This document shows, in pieces, positions 1-11,568 of a stretch of DNA of 64,000 bases. Made by a program: the position numbers and the translations under genes. The stretch is from the NCBI RefSeq assembly GCF_004135365.1, contig NZ_CP035492.1, positions 3,122,501-3,186,500 of the forward strand, written 5' to 3'. The stretch comes from Paenibacillus protaetiae (GTDB lineage Bacteria; Bacillota; Bacilli; Paenibacillales; Paenibacillaceae). The notes below the pieces were generated by a model that was not told the origin of the DNA, did not search any database, and saw only the letters and a program-made list of their open reading frames with translations. Within the stretch, counting starts at the first letter, position 1, and each line of letters opens with the position of its first letter.

Positions 1-721
1 CAGACAGAATAAATCCTAAATAAGAAGCCAGCTTCAATGGCTTATAGGAGAAAGACGTGATGCCGTCGAGCGCAAAGCTGATCATTTTACGGAGCGGATA
101 TTTCGTTTCCCCGGCAAAACGCTCCTCGCGCACGTATTCAACCGACGTTTGGCGGAAGCCGACCCAGCTGACCAAGCCGCGGACAAAACGGTTTTTCTCC
201 TTCAGCCGGCTGAGCACGTCGTTGACCTTGCGGTCGATCAACCGGAAATCGCCGGTATCCACCGGGATTTCCACATTGGTCATGCTGCGCAGCAGCCGGT
301 AAAACATACTTGCCGTCGTTTTCTTGAACCATGTCTCGCCTTTGCGCTGCAGACGCTTCCCGTATACGACATCGTAGCCTTCCTTCCACTTGGCGATCAT
401 GGCCAGCATGACCTCCGGCGGGTCCTGCAGATCGGCGTCGATAATGATGATGGCATCGCCCCCGGCGTAGTCCATTCCCGCAGTAATGGCCAGCTGATGC
501 CCGAAGTTGCGGGAGAAGTCGATCAGCTTTACCCGGCTGTCCTGCAGGCAAATGCCGCGGATTAGATCAGCAGACTGATCCCGGCTCCCATCATTAATGA
601 AAATCAGCTCGTACGGCTCCTTCAAGCTGTCCATTACCTCGATCAGTTTAGCGCAGGTGTGGGTAATGACCGCCTCCTCATTAAACATCGGAACGATAAT
701 GCTGTATTTGACTCTCGTCAT
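1..721 (-). CDS. Family 2 glycosyltransferase (YkcC/DPM1-like), 3' end cut by window edge
   Basis: The start ATG at 721 is preceded by AAGGAG, and the frame stays open to base 1, so about 240 residues are visible and the C-terminus is missing. The N-terminus reads as a GT-A fold (YSIIVPMFNEE, then IIIIDADLQDPPE with the DxD-type nucleotide-sugar motif near residue 95) and continues with TGDFRLIDR, typical of polyprenol-phosphate hexosyltransferases. Such enzymes load a sugar onto undecaprenyl phosphate at the inner membrane face; the C-terminal membrane segments expected in this family are just beginning at the window edge. The upstream neighbour on the same strand is a GT-C transferase that would use the lipid-linked sugar, as in the ykcB-ykcC pair of B. 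subtilis. The specific sugar cannot be read from the sequence. Confidence 0.9.
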   Translation of the reverse strand, partial: MTRVKYSIIVPMFNEEAVITHTCAKLIEVMDSLKEPYELIFINDGSRDQSADLIRGICLQDSRVKLIDFSRNFGHQLAITAGMDYAGGDAIIIIDADLQDPPEVMLAMIAKWKEGYDVVYGKRLQRKGETWFKKTTASMFYRLLRSMTNVEIPVDTGDFRLIDRKVNDVLSRLKEKNRFVRGLVSWVGFRQTSVEYVREERFAGETKYPLRKMISFALDGITSFSYKPLKLASYLGFILS

Positions 722-775
722 CACAACTCGTAATCTCCTTCAAAGCGCAATGCGCAGCTTTTTTGCTATTTATGA

Positions 776-3700
776 TCAAAACACCCATGTATCAAACCAG
801 CGCAGCACATAGGTCACATAGTTCTGGCTCACCGTCATGCCGGATAATACCGGATAAAACAGGATAAACATAACGACGGCGGCCGCGATATAAAGGTTGC
901 GTACCGGCTTCCACTGCGGCCATTTTTCATCCAGCAGCTTCATCATATAGACGATGGAAATAATCATAAACGGCACCATCGCAAAATAGTGGTACAGGAA
1001 CGTTACGCGCGGCACAAGCATCCAAGGCACATATTGCGATAAATAAGCGATCCAGACGATGTACATCCGGCTGTCTTTCCGTTTCAGGCTGAAATAAATC
1101 GCCCCGATGACGGCAAAAATTCCACCCCACCATAATACAGGATTGCCAAATGCGCTAATGGTCGAAACCTCTCCGGCCGGCATAATGCTCCGCCCGCTGA
1201 AGTACCATACCGGACGCTTCATAAACGGCCACTCCCACCACCAGGAGGCGTACGGATGCGTTGCTGTTAGTCCGCTGTGGTATTGGTACATATGAATCTG
1301 TTCGTCTACAAGACCTTTAAGCGTATAGCCGGCCGGCTTGGCGTCAAGCAGCGGGATAAACGACGCCGCATAGATCGCTGCCGGAATAACCAGGAAAAAC
1401 AGGACGCAGCAAGCCAGCGTCCAAACGGTGCGACGGGGAATTCCCGGACAACGTGCCGCAGCAAGCCTTCTTCCCCCTCGATCCGTTCCACGAACATGCC
1501 GCCTGACGCGGCGAGCGTTTTTTTGGCGGCGGCATATTGCCTGTAACGGCTGTAGAGCGTCATAAACAGGACAACAGCAAGTCCTGCTCCGCCGTACAGC
1601 ACGATCCACTTCGAAGCAGCCCCGATGCCAAAAAACAGCCCCGACCAAAAGAGCGGCCAAATCGCCGAGCGAAGCGGCAGCTTGTAAAAGTCGGTATCGC
1701 GGTAACGATGCATAAAATAAAACATGAGCATGATGAAAAATACGCCGTAAACGTCGATTGTTGCAATCCGGGTTTGCGTGAAGTGCATAAAATCAACAGC
1801 GAACAAGCCCGTTGCAATGGCTGCATACCCGGTCCTGCGGAACAGGCGCAGCGCAAAAACATACATGATCGGCAACATGCCGATGCCAAATACGGTGCCG
1901 ACCACACGCCAGCCAAACGTATTCAGGCCAAATATTTTGATCCCGACCGCAATCAGCAGCTTGCCGAGCGGGGGATGGGTATTCTCATACGCATTCATGC
2001 CGTGCAAAAACTCGTAAGCAGTGCGCGCGTGGTAAATTTCGTCGAAATAAGCGCCGTTCATAAAGCTTGGCTTATTGGTCGCGAGGTTCTGCTCGTCAAA
2101 TAACGCCTGCACACTTCCCCGTTCCGCTGATGCGGCATCGTCTGCGTTAATGGTTACAATAGGCAGCGGCGTGTCGCTCCCTGATGCGTAGAAAGCAAGC
2201 TCATGCAGCGTAAAGCCTGCGCTTTCGACGGTCAGCTTCGCATAACGCGCATCTACGTCGACAAGCTTCTGCTTGTTCCATTTGAAAACACTGCTTGAAG
2301 TGTGATCCACCTCGACCGGATGGCCCCACTGATCAGGGGAATCGCTGAACTCCAGCTTATACTTGCCGCTTCCGACGCCGCCGAAGGCAACAAACGAATC
2401 GAGCGGCTCCGATTCGCCAAAGTCGACATAAAAGCTTTGGCCGCTCATTTCCGGTTTCCAGTCGGTAACCGGTCCCTGATGCGAGCCCAGCTGAATGAAG
2501 GCAACAATGGCGTAGACGGCCGTAATGCCTCCCATCCAAAGCCAGTCGCGCCGCTTCAGGCGGTTCGTTTTTTTGACGGCGGCCGCTTCACCCGGCGAAG
2601 CGTATAGCTCGGCAAGGCGCATTTCCTCCGCACGGCTGGCGTCCTCGTTCGTATATGGTTTGACCGGCTGCGTACGGCGGCGGATGTACAGCTCGAAGCC
2701 GACATACAGCAAATAAGCGAGCAGGCACAGGTTAGTAATCGAGCACAATATCGCAATGCCGTCCGCCGTCGGATGGCTGTTGATATGGCTGAAGGCCAGC
2801 ACGTAGTTGATGTTGACGAATTGTGTAATGCTGAAGCCAAACAGCAGATACAGCATCCGCCGGTCCTTCGACTGGATAAACGCCGCAGCGCATAACAATA
2901 TGACCGGGAATAAGTAACGTTCGTGCATTTTCGTGACAAGCACAAATACGGCTGCAATGAGCACTATTGCGATATATAAGCTTGGCGCGAGACCGTCTTC
3001 GCCGCTTTTTTTACGGCGCAAAGAATACATAGCGGCGAAGGCAACCGCCAACACGATGCCGATTTTGCCCCATGCCTCGTACGGCATATACAGCCAGCTG
3101 TCCGCCAGTTGAGCCCAGTTGCCGCCGGTAAGCATATACAGGTTAAACGCATTGAGCGTGGCATACGGATAAGACGATAAAGTGGATGTATACAAGTCAA
3201 TCAGCCCGCGAACGCCTCCGTTTGACCAGAAAAACGGCGCTGCCAGCAGCAGAAAGGCCGCAAAGCCGGACAATACGGCGGCGGCTGCCCGTTTCCCGCT
3301 CCGGCTATGCCAGTAGGTCAGCAGTAAAACCGGCGTAAAAATAAAAGCCTGAGGTTTGACCAGCGCAGCAATTGCAAACCAAACCGTGCCTGCCGTCAAG
3401 CGGCCTCTCGCTATGCCGAATAATGAAAGGACGAGTACGAAAGCAAATACGCTGTCCACTTGTCCCCAAGCGGCGGAGTCTGCGATGACCGCAGGATTCC
3501 ATATATAAAGCATGGCTAGTCCAAATGCGGCCGTCCGCCCAATCCGTCTGGCACCGAGGCGGTACAGCAATAAGCCGGAAATGAGATCGGCAAGTATCGC
3601 GGGAAACTTGTACAGCACCCTCGCTCCGATGGATGTGTCGGCAAGACCCAGCCAATGCTGGATCGTACCCAGCACATACAGCACATAGATGTAGCCGGGA

Positions 3701-4167
3701 GGGTAATCGGCGAACATGCCTTTTTCATAAAAATGGCTTAAGCCGCCGTCCGACGCCCGCTGCGCCCAGAACATAAACGTCTTCAAGTCATTGACGTATC
3801 CCGGGTTGGATGCGCCGATCCATAAACGGACCGCAAAAGCCAGTATAAAGCCGGCTGCCAGCGCATAAAGGGTATTCCGCCCGCCCCGCGCCTGTTCCGG
3901 CTGCAAGGAAAGCGGCGTCTGCCGCCTGATCAAGCGGTTATAGAAGTATAGAAAGATAAGACCGTAAAAAGCGGAGAATGCAAGATCCGGAAGCGCGGAC
4001 ACTTTCTCCGGTATATGTCCCTCCTGCGCAGCTGTCGCCGCAGCCGTCGCAGCGGTTATAAAAGGGGGAAACACCGTGGCGGCATGTGCAGTTAAGGGGA
4101 GCGCAAGCACGATAACAGCTATAAATATAAAAGCTGCTGCGCCGAAACGAATACTTTGCTTCAACAT
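776..4167 (-). CDS. Double GT-C glycosyltransferase / protein O-mannosyltransferase-like membrane protein, with apparent frameshift
   Basis: The frame from ATG 4167 (GAGGTG ribosome site) runs to 1306, but the family's C-terminus continues in the next frame to 776. Adding one base to the GGGG run at 1435-1438 joins them into a protein of about 1130 residues. Order of modules: signal/TM segment; first GT-C module (about 100-500, with NDLKTFMFW); a soluble beta-rich insert (about 565-680) that looks like a discoidin-type sugar-binding fold; second module of the PMT family (YFDEIYHARTAYEF near 705, THPPLGK near 730); and a PMT_4TMC-like end with VPRVTFLYHYF. It probably transfers sugar from a polyprenol phosphate to an extracytoplasmic acceptor, together with the adjacent GT2 enzyme. 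Membrane topology and modules are clear; the acceptor is unknown. Confidence 0.85.
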
Positions 4168-4221
4168 TTCCGCTTTTCACCTCAAAGGATGGATATTCAA
4201 ACCAATATTTCATTCATTTTC

Positions 4222-4250
4222 ACTCTAGCGGAAAAAGAGATGAGGGTCAA
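4222..4250 (-). promoter_or_regulatory. Likely sigma-A promoter for the GT-C gene
   Basis: On the minus strand TTGACC (4245-4250) is followed after 17 bases by TAGAGT (4222-4227), 55-60 bases upstream of the GT-C start codon. The -10 is a weak match. Confidence 0.45.
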
Positions 4251-4311
4251 TGTTTGCAGCCGACGTACTTGCGGGCTTTACCGATGGAGGCGGCCGCACA
4301 GGCCCATTAGC

Positions 4312-4336
4312 GGCAGCGCGCAAGCTGCGCGCTGCC
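4312..4336. repeat. Perfect GC-rich hairpin without U-tract
   Basis: GGCAGCGCGC and its exact complement are separated by the five bases AAGCT. It lies in the 310-base gap between the lysS terminator and the GT-C promoter. No poly-T follows on either strand, so it is not an ordinary terminator. Apart from this hairpin and the promoter I see nothing in the gap. Confidence 0.5.
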
Positions 4337-4432
4337 ATAGTCAAGGCAACACGGAAAGCTAAAAAGACGCGCCGGCTAACGGAATGCAATCGGCGGCGTT
4401 CCGGGCAATCCGGCCCTCTGCACTGCACGATC

Positions 4433-4465
4433 AAAAAAAAAGCCGTCCGGGAATCCCGGACGGCT
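4433..4465 (-). terminator. Rho-independent terminator of lysS
   Basis: An 11-bp perfect stem (AGCCGTCCGGG / CCCGGACGGCT) with a 3-base loop is followed on the minus strand by eight T. It starts 14 bases after the lysS stop. Confidence 0.92.
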
Positions 4466-4478
4466 TTGGTCAGCAATG

Positions 4479-6083
<1,605 letters not shown>

Positions 6084-6097
6084 TCATCATGAAGAAA

Positions 6098-6134
6098 GTG
6101 TAAGCCCCGGAGCTGCGAGCTCCGAAACTTACAC
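6098..6134. repeat. Stem-loop between greA and lysS
   Basis: GTGTAAG and CTTACAC arms enclose a second pairing GGAGCT/AGCTCC around a GCG loop. There is only a weak T-rich stretch after it on the minus strand, so it may be an attenuator, an RNA-processing site or a weak terminator between greA and lysS. Confidence 0.5.
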
Positions 6135-6200
6135 CTTCTTGCGCGGCGCATATCTTTCTGTGACGTTTAAATGGTTATGCGCGTGAAGCACGGGTACACC

Positions 6201-6677
6201 TTATTTTTTAATATCAACGATTTTATATTGAATAATGCCAGCAGGAACACTTACATCTACGACAGTACCCTTTTTCTTGCCTAAAATCGCCTTGCCAACA
6301 GGGCTTTCATTGGAAATCTTGTTTTGCAGCGGATCAGACTCCGCAGTCCCTACAATGGTATATTCCATTGTATCACCGAACTCCAAATCTTCAACTGTTA
6401 CAATCGAACCGATGCTGACGGTGTCGATATCAATTTCATCATTATTAATAATACGAGCGTTGCGGAGCATCTTCTCAAGCGTAATGATACGCCCTTCAAT
6501 AAAGGCCTGCTCGTTCTTCGCATCCTCGTATTCCGAGTTTTCGCTAATATCGCCATAGCCGATAGCGACTTTAATCCGTTCGGCTACTTCGCGGCGTTTG
6601 ACCGACTTCAGATTCTCAAGTTCTTCCTCCAGCTTCTTCAAACCGTCTTGAGTGAGAATAATCTCTTTATCGCTCAT
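6201..6677 (-). CDS. greA: Transcription elongation factor GreA
   Basis: Rescues backtracked RNA polymerase by stimulating cleavage of the transcript 3' end. The 158 residues match the family length. The N-terminal coiled coil with the acidic tip is visible ([20 protein letters not shown]), followed by the FKBP-like C-terminal domain ending [18 protein letters not shown] strong promoter lies about 140 bases upstream and the gene precedes lysS on the same strand. Confidence 0.96.
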   Translation of the reverse strand: MSDKEIILTQDGLKKLEEELENLKSVKRREVAERIKVAIGYGDISENSEYEDAKNEQAFIEGRIITLEKMLRNARIINNDEIDIDTVSIGSIVTVEDLEFGDTMEYTIVGTAESDPLQNKISNESPVGKAILGKKKGTVVDVSVPAGIIQYKIVDIKK

Positions 6678-6812
6678 AATCCGATTCTCCTGTCATTTGA
6701 CATATTTTCATACTTGGTATGAAGGGTCTTACGTCTATATTACGCGCGGTCGCCATGCCAACATGCCCCGGCGGTAACCAAAAAAAGCGCTGGCTCTGAT
6801 GTATATTGCAAG

Positions 6813-6842
6813 ATTATATTGCAAATTCACCCCGAATGTCAA
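6813..6842 (-). promoter_or_regulatory. Strong sigma-A promoter for greA
   Basis: On the minus strand a perfect TTGACA (6837-6842) and a perfect TATAAT (6813-6818) are separated by 18 bases. It sits between the dusB terminator and greA, so greA can be transcribed independently. Confidence 0.85.
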
Positions 6843-6876
6843 TCAAAGCCAAATCAATTTTGAAAACGCTTCACTC

Positions 6877-6910
6877 AAAAAACAAGCGCACAGCAGGAGA
6901 CTATGCGCTT
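6877..6910 (-). terminator. Terminator of dusB
   Basis: AAGCGCA (6884-6890) pairs with TGCGCTT (6904-6910), and on the minus strand it is followed by G then TTTTTT. It closes the folate-dusB transcription unit. Confidence 0.8.
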
Positions 6911-6916
6911 GAATCA

Positions 6917-7930
6917 TTAATGAACTGCTTTGCCGGCCGCTGCTCCGGGAGCAGTCGATTCTTCAAGCGAGCTGATGTACTGCTCCAGAATGGCGGCCAG
7001 CTTGTCGCGGCTGGTTTCCTCCATAATGACGTCCTTGACGCGCGCTGCGCCAGGCAGCCCCTTCAAGTACCAAGCCAAATGCTTGCGCATTTCGCGTACG
7101 GCAACCGATTCGCCGCGAAGCGCCGAAAGACGGTCCAGGTGCAAAAGCGCCACTTCCATCTTCTCTTGCGGCGTCGGATCCGGCAGCAGCTCGCCGCTCG
7201 TCAAATATTGAACGGTGCGGTACAGCATCCACGGGTTGCCCAATGCGCCGCGGCCGATCATAACGCCGTCGCAGCCGGTATGTTCCAGCAGCCGTTTCGC
7301 ATCCTCCGGCGAAAACACGTCGCCGTTGCCGATAACGGGAATGGATACAGACTGCTTCACGTCGCGGATAATGTCCCAGTTCGCTTTGCCCGTATACAGC
7401 TGCTCTCTGGTGCGGCCATGAACACTGACCGCCTTGCCGCCCGCCCGTTCGACCGCTTGCGCGTTCTCCACGGCGTAAACATGCTCGTCATCCCAGCCGA
7501 TGCGCATTTTGACCGTAACCGGTTTGTCTACGGCATCCACAACGGCAGAAACCATCTCATAAATTTTATTCGGATCAAGAAGCCAGCGGGCGCCTGCGTC
7601 ACATTTTGTGACTTTAGGCACTGGACAGCCCATATTAATGTCGATAATGTCAGCATTTGTCTGCTTATCGACAATTTTTGCAGCTTCGACAAGCGACTCG
7701 CGGTCACCCCCGAAAATTTGCAAGCTGAGCGGTTTCTCCCTCTCATCTACATACAGCATTTCAATCGTGCGTTTATTGCCATGAAGAATCGCTTTGTCGC
7801 TGACCATCTCCGCGCAGACGAGCCCTGTGCCGAATTCCTTGGCGATCAGGCGGAATGCCGGATTGCATACGCCGGCCATCGGTGCAAGCACGACGTTGTT
7901 TTTCATCTCGATATTTCCGATTTTCAACAT
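6917..7930 (-). CDS. dusB: tRNA-dihydrouridine synthase
   Basis: Reduces specific uridines in tRNA D-loops using FMN and NADPH. The 337-residue TIM-barrel protein has the family motifs APMAGVCNPAFR near residue 17, DINMGCPVPKVTKCDAGA near residue 97 (the Cys next to the DAGA stretch is the usual catalytic acid position) and HGRTREQLYTGKANW. A C-terminal helical RNA-binding domain follows. It ends the fol operon, downstream of the small HTH gene, the same order as yacF in B. subtilis. Confidence 0.95.
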   Translation of the reverse strand: MLKIGNIEMKNNVVLAPMAGVCNPAFRLIAKEFGTGLVCAEMVSDKAILHGNKRTIEMLYVDEREKPLSLQIFGGDRESLVEAAKIVDKQTNADIIDINMGCPVPKVTKCDAGARWLLDPNKIYEMVSAVVDAVDKPVTVKMRIGWDDEHVYAVENAQAVERAGGKAVSVHGRTREQLYTGKANWDIIRDVKQSVSIPVIGNGDVFSPEDAKRLLEHTGCDGVMIGRGALGNPWMLYRTVQYLTSGELLPDPTPQEKMEVALLHLDRLSALRGESVAVREMRKHLAWYLKGLPGAARVKDVIMEETSRDKLAAILEQYISSLEESTAPGAAAGKAVH

Positions 7931-8025
7931 TTGTTATACCCCTTCTAACCATATGCCCTTCTATGGTGATCGCTTTTCTGCCAAAAGCGAGTTTGTCCTA
8001 CTTTCCATAAGCAGCCGCTAGCCCG

Positions 8026-8241
8026 CTATGCTTCTCCGTTCTCCGCTACAAGCTCCTCGTAACTGATGCCCAGCGTGGCTGAAATGCGCATCAGCAGTTT
8101 CTTATCGGGCTTGCGGGTTCCCCGCTCCAAAGAGCCAAGAACGGCAACCGATACTCCTAGAAGCTTTGCCAGCTCTTGCTGCGTATATCCCTTCAGCTTT
8201 CGGAATGCGCGGACGCGCTGTGCCAATTGAACGTATTCCAT
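8026..8241 (-). CDS. Small XRE-family HTH protein (YazB-like)
   Basis: Seventy-one residues made almost entirely of a Cro/C1-type helix-turn-helix (YTQQELAKLLGVSVAVLGSLERG). Its start lies 49 bases inside the 3' end of folK, which suggests translational coupling. The same small regulator sits between folK and dusB in B. subtilis (yazB); its target is not known to me. Confidence 0.9.
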   Translation of the reverse strand: MEYVQLAQRVRAFRKLKGYTQQELAKLLGVSVAVLGSLERGTRKPDKKLLMRISATLGISYEELVAENGEA

Positions 8242-8747
8242 AACGTGATGCCTTCCTTTCCATCCTGAAGCGCTGCTGCTGCAAGTGATGCAACCCGTTC
8301 TGACAAGGGATGCCCGGCGTCCAGCACATCGTGAAGCGGAACAAGCACAAATGCCCGCTCCATCATGCGCGGATGCGGCAATACCAGTTCCTCTGTCTCC
8401 ATCTCTACGCTGTCGTATAGAAGCAAATCCAGATCTATCGTTCTTGGCCCCCAGCGGATATCTCTTGTCCGGCCAAGCTCTTTCTCTTCATGCAGAAGCG
8501 TCTTCAGCAGCTCTACAGGAGGCAGCTCCGACTGCACCGCTATAACCATATTCAGAAAAGACGGCTGATCGGTGTAACCAACCGGCTCCGTTTCATAAAC
8601 GGACGAAATGCGGCTCACCCGGACGCCATCCTGGCCGTCCAGCCGGTCGATCGCCTGCCGAAGCAGCGATTCCCGGTCTCCTATATTGGAGCCAAGCGCG
8701 ACATATGCTTGCGAAGCTTCTCGCTCAAACGGGGATGATGCTGCCAT
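8193..8747 (-). CDS. folK: 2-amino-4-hydroxy-6-hydroxymethyldihydropteridine pyrophosphokinase
   Basis: Transfers pyrophosphate from ATP to 6-hydroxymethyl-dihydropterin, just before the dihydropteroate synthase step of folate synthesis. Motifs: AYVALGSNIGDRE near the start, then RDIRWGPRTIDLDLLLYD and LPHPRMMERAFVLVPL, all characteristic of HPPK. The ATG at 8747 has a GGGG-type site 5 bases upstream and is preferred to a TTG at 8774 with no ribosome site. It overlaps the end of folB by 23 bases and the start of the HTH gene. Confidence 0.94.
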   Translation of the reverse strand: MAASSPFEREASQAYVALGSNIGDRESLLRQAIDRLDGQDGVRVSRISSVYETEPVGYTDQPSFLNMVIAVQSELPPVELLKTLLHEEKELGRTRDIRWGPRTIDLDLLLYDSVEMETEELVLPHPRMMERAFVLVPLHDVLDAGHPLSERVASLAAAALQDGKEGITLWNTFNWHSASAHSES

Positions 8748-9111
8748 CTGTACCCCGTCCTCTCCGCAGCTCAATGGTTACGCCGTCAAAATGCACATCA
8801 AACGGCGGGTTAGGTTTCGTGACCCGGACGGTCACTTCATGTACCCTAGTATAAGCTTCCAAAACCATCGTGGCAATATGGCCGGCAAGCGCCTCAATCA
8901 ATTTAAAAGGGCTGCCTTCCACAATGGATTTAATCAAACCGTGCACTTCCGCATAATTGACCGTATATTCAAGTTCATCGGTTTGCGACGCTTTTCCAAG
9001 ATCTAACACCATTTCGAGATCGACGCCAAACCGCTGCCCCAGCTTGTTCTCCTCCGGAAAAACGCCATGGTAACCGTAAAACGACATTCCTTGCATGACC
9101 ATCTTATCCAT
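8725..9111 (-). CDS. folB: Dihydroneopterin aldolase
   Basis: Converts dihydroneopterin to 6-hydroxymethyl-dihydropterin and glycolaldehyde. The 128-residue protein shows the T-fold pattern MSFYGYHGVFPEE at the N-terminus, VNYAEVHGLIKSIVEG in the middle and VRVTKPNPPFDVHFDGVTIEL near the end. The start codon overlaps the last codons of folP by 8 bases (ATGAATGGATAA reads both ends), so the two are translationally coupled. Confidence 0.95.
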   Translation of the reverse strand: MDKMVMQGMSFYGYHGVFPEENKLGQRFGVDLEMVLDLGKASQTDELEYTVNYAEVHGLIKSIVEGSPFKLIEALAGHIATMVLEAYTRVHEVTVRVTKPNPPFDVHFDGVTIELRRGRGTDGSIIPV

Positions 9112-9979
9112 TCATTCCGCCTCCGTTTCCCCGGTACACAATGGCATCGGCCATCATCGCAACCCGCTTCATCGCTTTCACATCATGCACGCGTATCATA
9201 TGGCAGCCTTGCGCAATGCCAAGCGCCACCGTGGCGCCGGTTCCTTCGAGCAGGTCATGGACCGGCAGATCCAGCGTCTCGCGGATAAACCGTTTGCGCG
9301 AAGTGGCAAGCAGCGTCGGGAAGCCAAGGGACGTAAGCTCGGACAGCCGCGCCAGCAGCTCCAAATTATGGCCGGTATGCTTGGCAAAGCCGGGACCGGG
9401 GTCCAGCCACATATGGCGGGTGGAAATGCCCGCCGCCCTGGCAATCGCTACGCTCTCCTGCAAATCTTCTATAATATCGGTAATGAGGTCGCCGTAGTTC
9501 ATATCGTGGCGGTTATGGCATAAAATGACCGGGCAATTGTATTGCTCCGCAACCGCGGCCATGTCCGGGTCCGCCTTCAGCGCCCAAATATCATTAATAA
9601 TATGGGCGCCCGCTTCCAGCGCCTGTCTGGCGGTCTCCGCCTTATAGGTATCAATCGACAGCGGCATGCCAGGCAGCGCTTCCCGCACAGCCCGGATCAC
9701 CGGAATGACGCGGCGCAGCTCCTCCTCGAGCGATACCGGGTCGCTGCCCGGCCGCGTCGATTCGCCGCCGATATCAATGAGGTCCGCGCCTTCGCCCGCC
9801 ATGCGCAGCGCCTGCTGGACCGCCGCTTCCACGCTGTTGTATTGGCCCCCATCCGAAAAAGAGTCCGGCGTTGCGTTCAATATTCCCATAATAAGCGTCC
9901 GGCGCCCAAATTCCAGCTTGGCGCCGCCGCCAAAATCATATGTGCGCTGCACGTTGCTGCCGCTAATTAAAGTTCCCAT
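9104..9979 (-). CDS. folP: Dihydropteroate synthase
   Basis: Condenses p-aminobenzoate with hydroxymethyl-dihydropterin pyrophosphate; the classic sulfonamide target. TIM-barrel motifs: IMGILNATPDSFSDGG and DIGGESTRPGSDPVSLEEEL, and later LDPGPGFAKHTGHN and TSRKRFI. The ATG at 9979 (AAAGGA about 10 bases upstream) gives 291 residues; a GTG at 10018 would add 13 residues but has no ribosome site. It lies between pabC and folB. Confidence 0.96.
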   Translation of the reverse strand: MGTLISGSNVQRTYDFGGGAKLEFGRRTLIMGILNATPDSFSDGGQYNSVEAAVQQALRMAGEGADLIDIGGESTRPGSDPVSLEEELRRVIPVIRAVREALPGMPLSIDTYKAETARQALEAGAHIINDIWALKADPDMAAVAEQYNCPVILCHNRHDMNYGDLITDIIEDLQESVAIARAAGISTRHMWLDPGPGFAKHTGHNLELLARLSELTSLGFPTLLATSRKRFIRETLDLPVHDLLEGTGATVALGIAQGCHMIRVHDVKAMKRVAMMADAIVYRGNGGGMNG

Positions 9980-10024
9980 CTTCGCCTGTTCCTTTCTATT
10001 GCCGCTAATTGTGTCCACAACGCA

Positions 10025-10906
10025 TTAAGCCTTGACATTCCGCGCATCGTGCCGGTACGCCGCAAGCAGGGCGCTGGCTGCAGGGCCTGCCGTCCCCTGG
10101 CCCACTTGATAAGAAACGCCCTGCAGGTCCGTCAGCTTCGTAATCGGCATCAGCTCCTGCACAGAGCCCGTTGTCCATACTTCAGCCGCCTGCAGCAGAT
10201 CATCCCAGCCGTACAGCCCTTCTTCCGTCTCATAGCCGGCTTCGCTCGCCAGTTCCAGCACCCGCTGCCTTGTAATGCCGGGCAGTATGCCCGTCTCCAG
10301 GCCTGGGGTGCACACTTTGCCGTCCCGCACAAAAAACAGATTGCTGACAATGCCTTCGGCAAGCCGGCCTTCACGGGTCAGCATCAGCCCTTCCGCACCT
10401 GCCGAAACTTTGGCCGCCAGCAGCTCCTGTTTTGCCAATATATTGTTCATATAATGGAGAGATTTTAGACGATAACCGCCTTCCGGCGTATTCCGCGCCG
10501 TCTTCAGCAGCCGCAGCTCCCGCCCCTGCCGGTAAACCTCCTCGCTTACATCCGGCAGCGGCTTAACGAGCAATACCACATTCGGCTGCTCATATTCGCC
10601 GGACGGCAGCCCAAGGCCGGCATCGCCCGCCGATACGGTCAGGCGCACATACGCTTCTCCCAGCCCGTTCGCCGCCAGCAGCCGGCTGAGCCATTCCCGC
10701 ACCTCCGCACCGGTAATCGGGATGCGGATGCCCAGCTCGCGGCAGCCAGCCGCCAGCCGCTGCATATGGCGGTCCAGCAAATAAGGTTTACCCCCGTAAG
10801 TCCGGAACGTTTCAAACAACCCCATTCCGTACAAAAAGCCGTGATCAAATACTGAGATCACAGCTTCTTTGGCATCTACGACATCCCCGTTGTACCCGAC
10901 CTTCAT
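10025..10906 (-). CDS. pabC: 4-amino-4-deoxychorismate lyase (class IV aminotransferase fold)
   Basis: Splits 4-amino-4-deoxychorismate into p-aminobenzoate and pyruvate, using PLP. The 293 residues show the fold-type IV pattern ([29 protein letters not shown], shown here only as its pieces FDHGFLYG and LFETFR), the PLP lysine region [17 protein letters not shown] and [12 protein letters not shown]. The start overlaps pabA by four bases (ATGA). D-amino-acid and branched-chain transaminases share the fold, but the pabA-pabB-folP context favours PabC. Confidence 0.92.
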   Translation of the reverse strand: MKVGYNGDVVDAKEAVISVFDHGFLYGMGLFETFRTYGGKPYLLDRHMQRLAAGCRELGIRIPITGAEVREWLSRLLAANGLGEAYVRLTVSAGDAGLGLPSGEYEQPNVVLLVKPLPDVSEEVYRQGRELRLLKTARNTPEGGYRLKSLHYMNNILAKQELLAAKVSAGAEGLMLTREGRLAEGIVSNLFFVRDGKVCTPGLETGILPGITRQRVLELASEAGYETEEGLYGWDDLLQAAEVWTTGSVQELMPITKLTDLQGVSYQVGQGTAGPAASALLAAYRHDARNVKA

Positions 10907-11484
10907 TGGATGGCTCCGGCACGCCGCTTCAAGAAATTGCGCAGCATCGTGAGGCCATGCTCCGTAATGATCGATTCCGGATGGAACTGAACGCCTTCAA
11001 CCGGATATGCCTTATGGCGCAAGCCCATAATTTCGCCTTCCGCCGTCTCTGCCGTAATTTCGAGGCAGTCCGGCAGCGTCTCGCGGCGGACAATAAGCGA
11101 ATGGTACCGCGTAGCCGTAAACGGCGAAGGCATTCCTTCAAATACGGAAGTGCCGTTATGATAAATTTGCGATGTTTTGCCATGCATCAGCCTTTCCGCG
11201 CGCACCACTTCACCGCCAAAAGCTTGGCCAATCGACTGATGGCCGAGGCAAACGCCAAAAATCGGAATCTCGCCTTTAAAATGCTCAATCAGCGCAAGGC
11301 TGATGCCCGCTTCATTCGGGGAACATGGCCCCGGCGAAATAAGAATATGATCGGGAGCAAGCTCCCGGATACCTTCCAGGCCGATTTCGTCATTTCGTTT
11401 GACGATAATGTCCTCGCCAAGCTGTCCTAAATACTGCACCAGGTTATACGTAAACGAATCATAATTATCAATAACAAGAATCAT
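10903..11484 (-). CDS. pabA: Glutamine amidotransferase of aminodeoxychorismate/anthranilate synthase
   Basis: Releases ammonia from glutamine for PabB. The 193 residues carry the class I amidotransferase triad: the nucleophile Cys in [16 protein letters not shown] and the His-Glu pair in [14 protein letters not shown]. The ATG at 11484 follows AGGAGG by 10 bases and starts with [15 protein letters not shown], the usual family N-terminus. In Bacillus this subunit also serves anthranilate synthase, and no dedicated trpG is visible here. Confidence 0.95.
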   Translation of the reverse strand: MILVIDNYDSFTYNLVQYLGQLGEDIIVKRNDEIGLEGIRELAPDHILISPGPCSPNEAGISLALIEHFKGEIPIFGVCLGHQSIGQAFGGEVVRAERLMHGKTSQIYHNGTSVFEGMPSPFTATRYHSLIVRRETLPDCLEITAETAEGEIMGLRHKAYPVEGVQFHPESIITEHGLTMLRNFLKRRAGAIQ

Positions 11485-11568
11485 CGTTCCAGCGCCTCCT
11501 CTAATCTCGTGCCGGCTAGGCGGCACTCTTCTATTCTCTTCTTCTGTCTAGTCTCTTCTGTTCACAGG

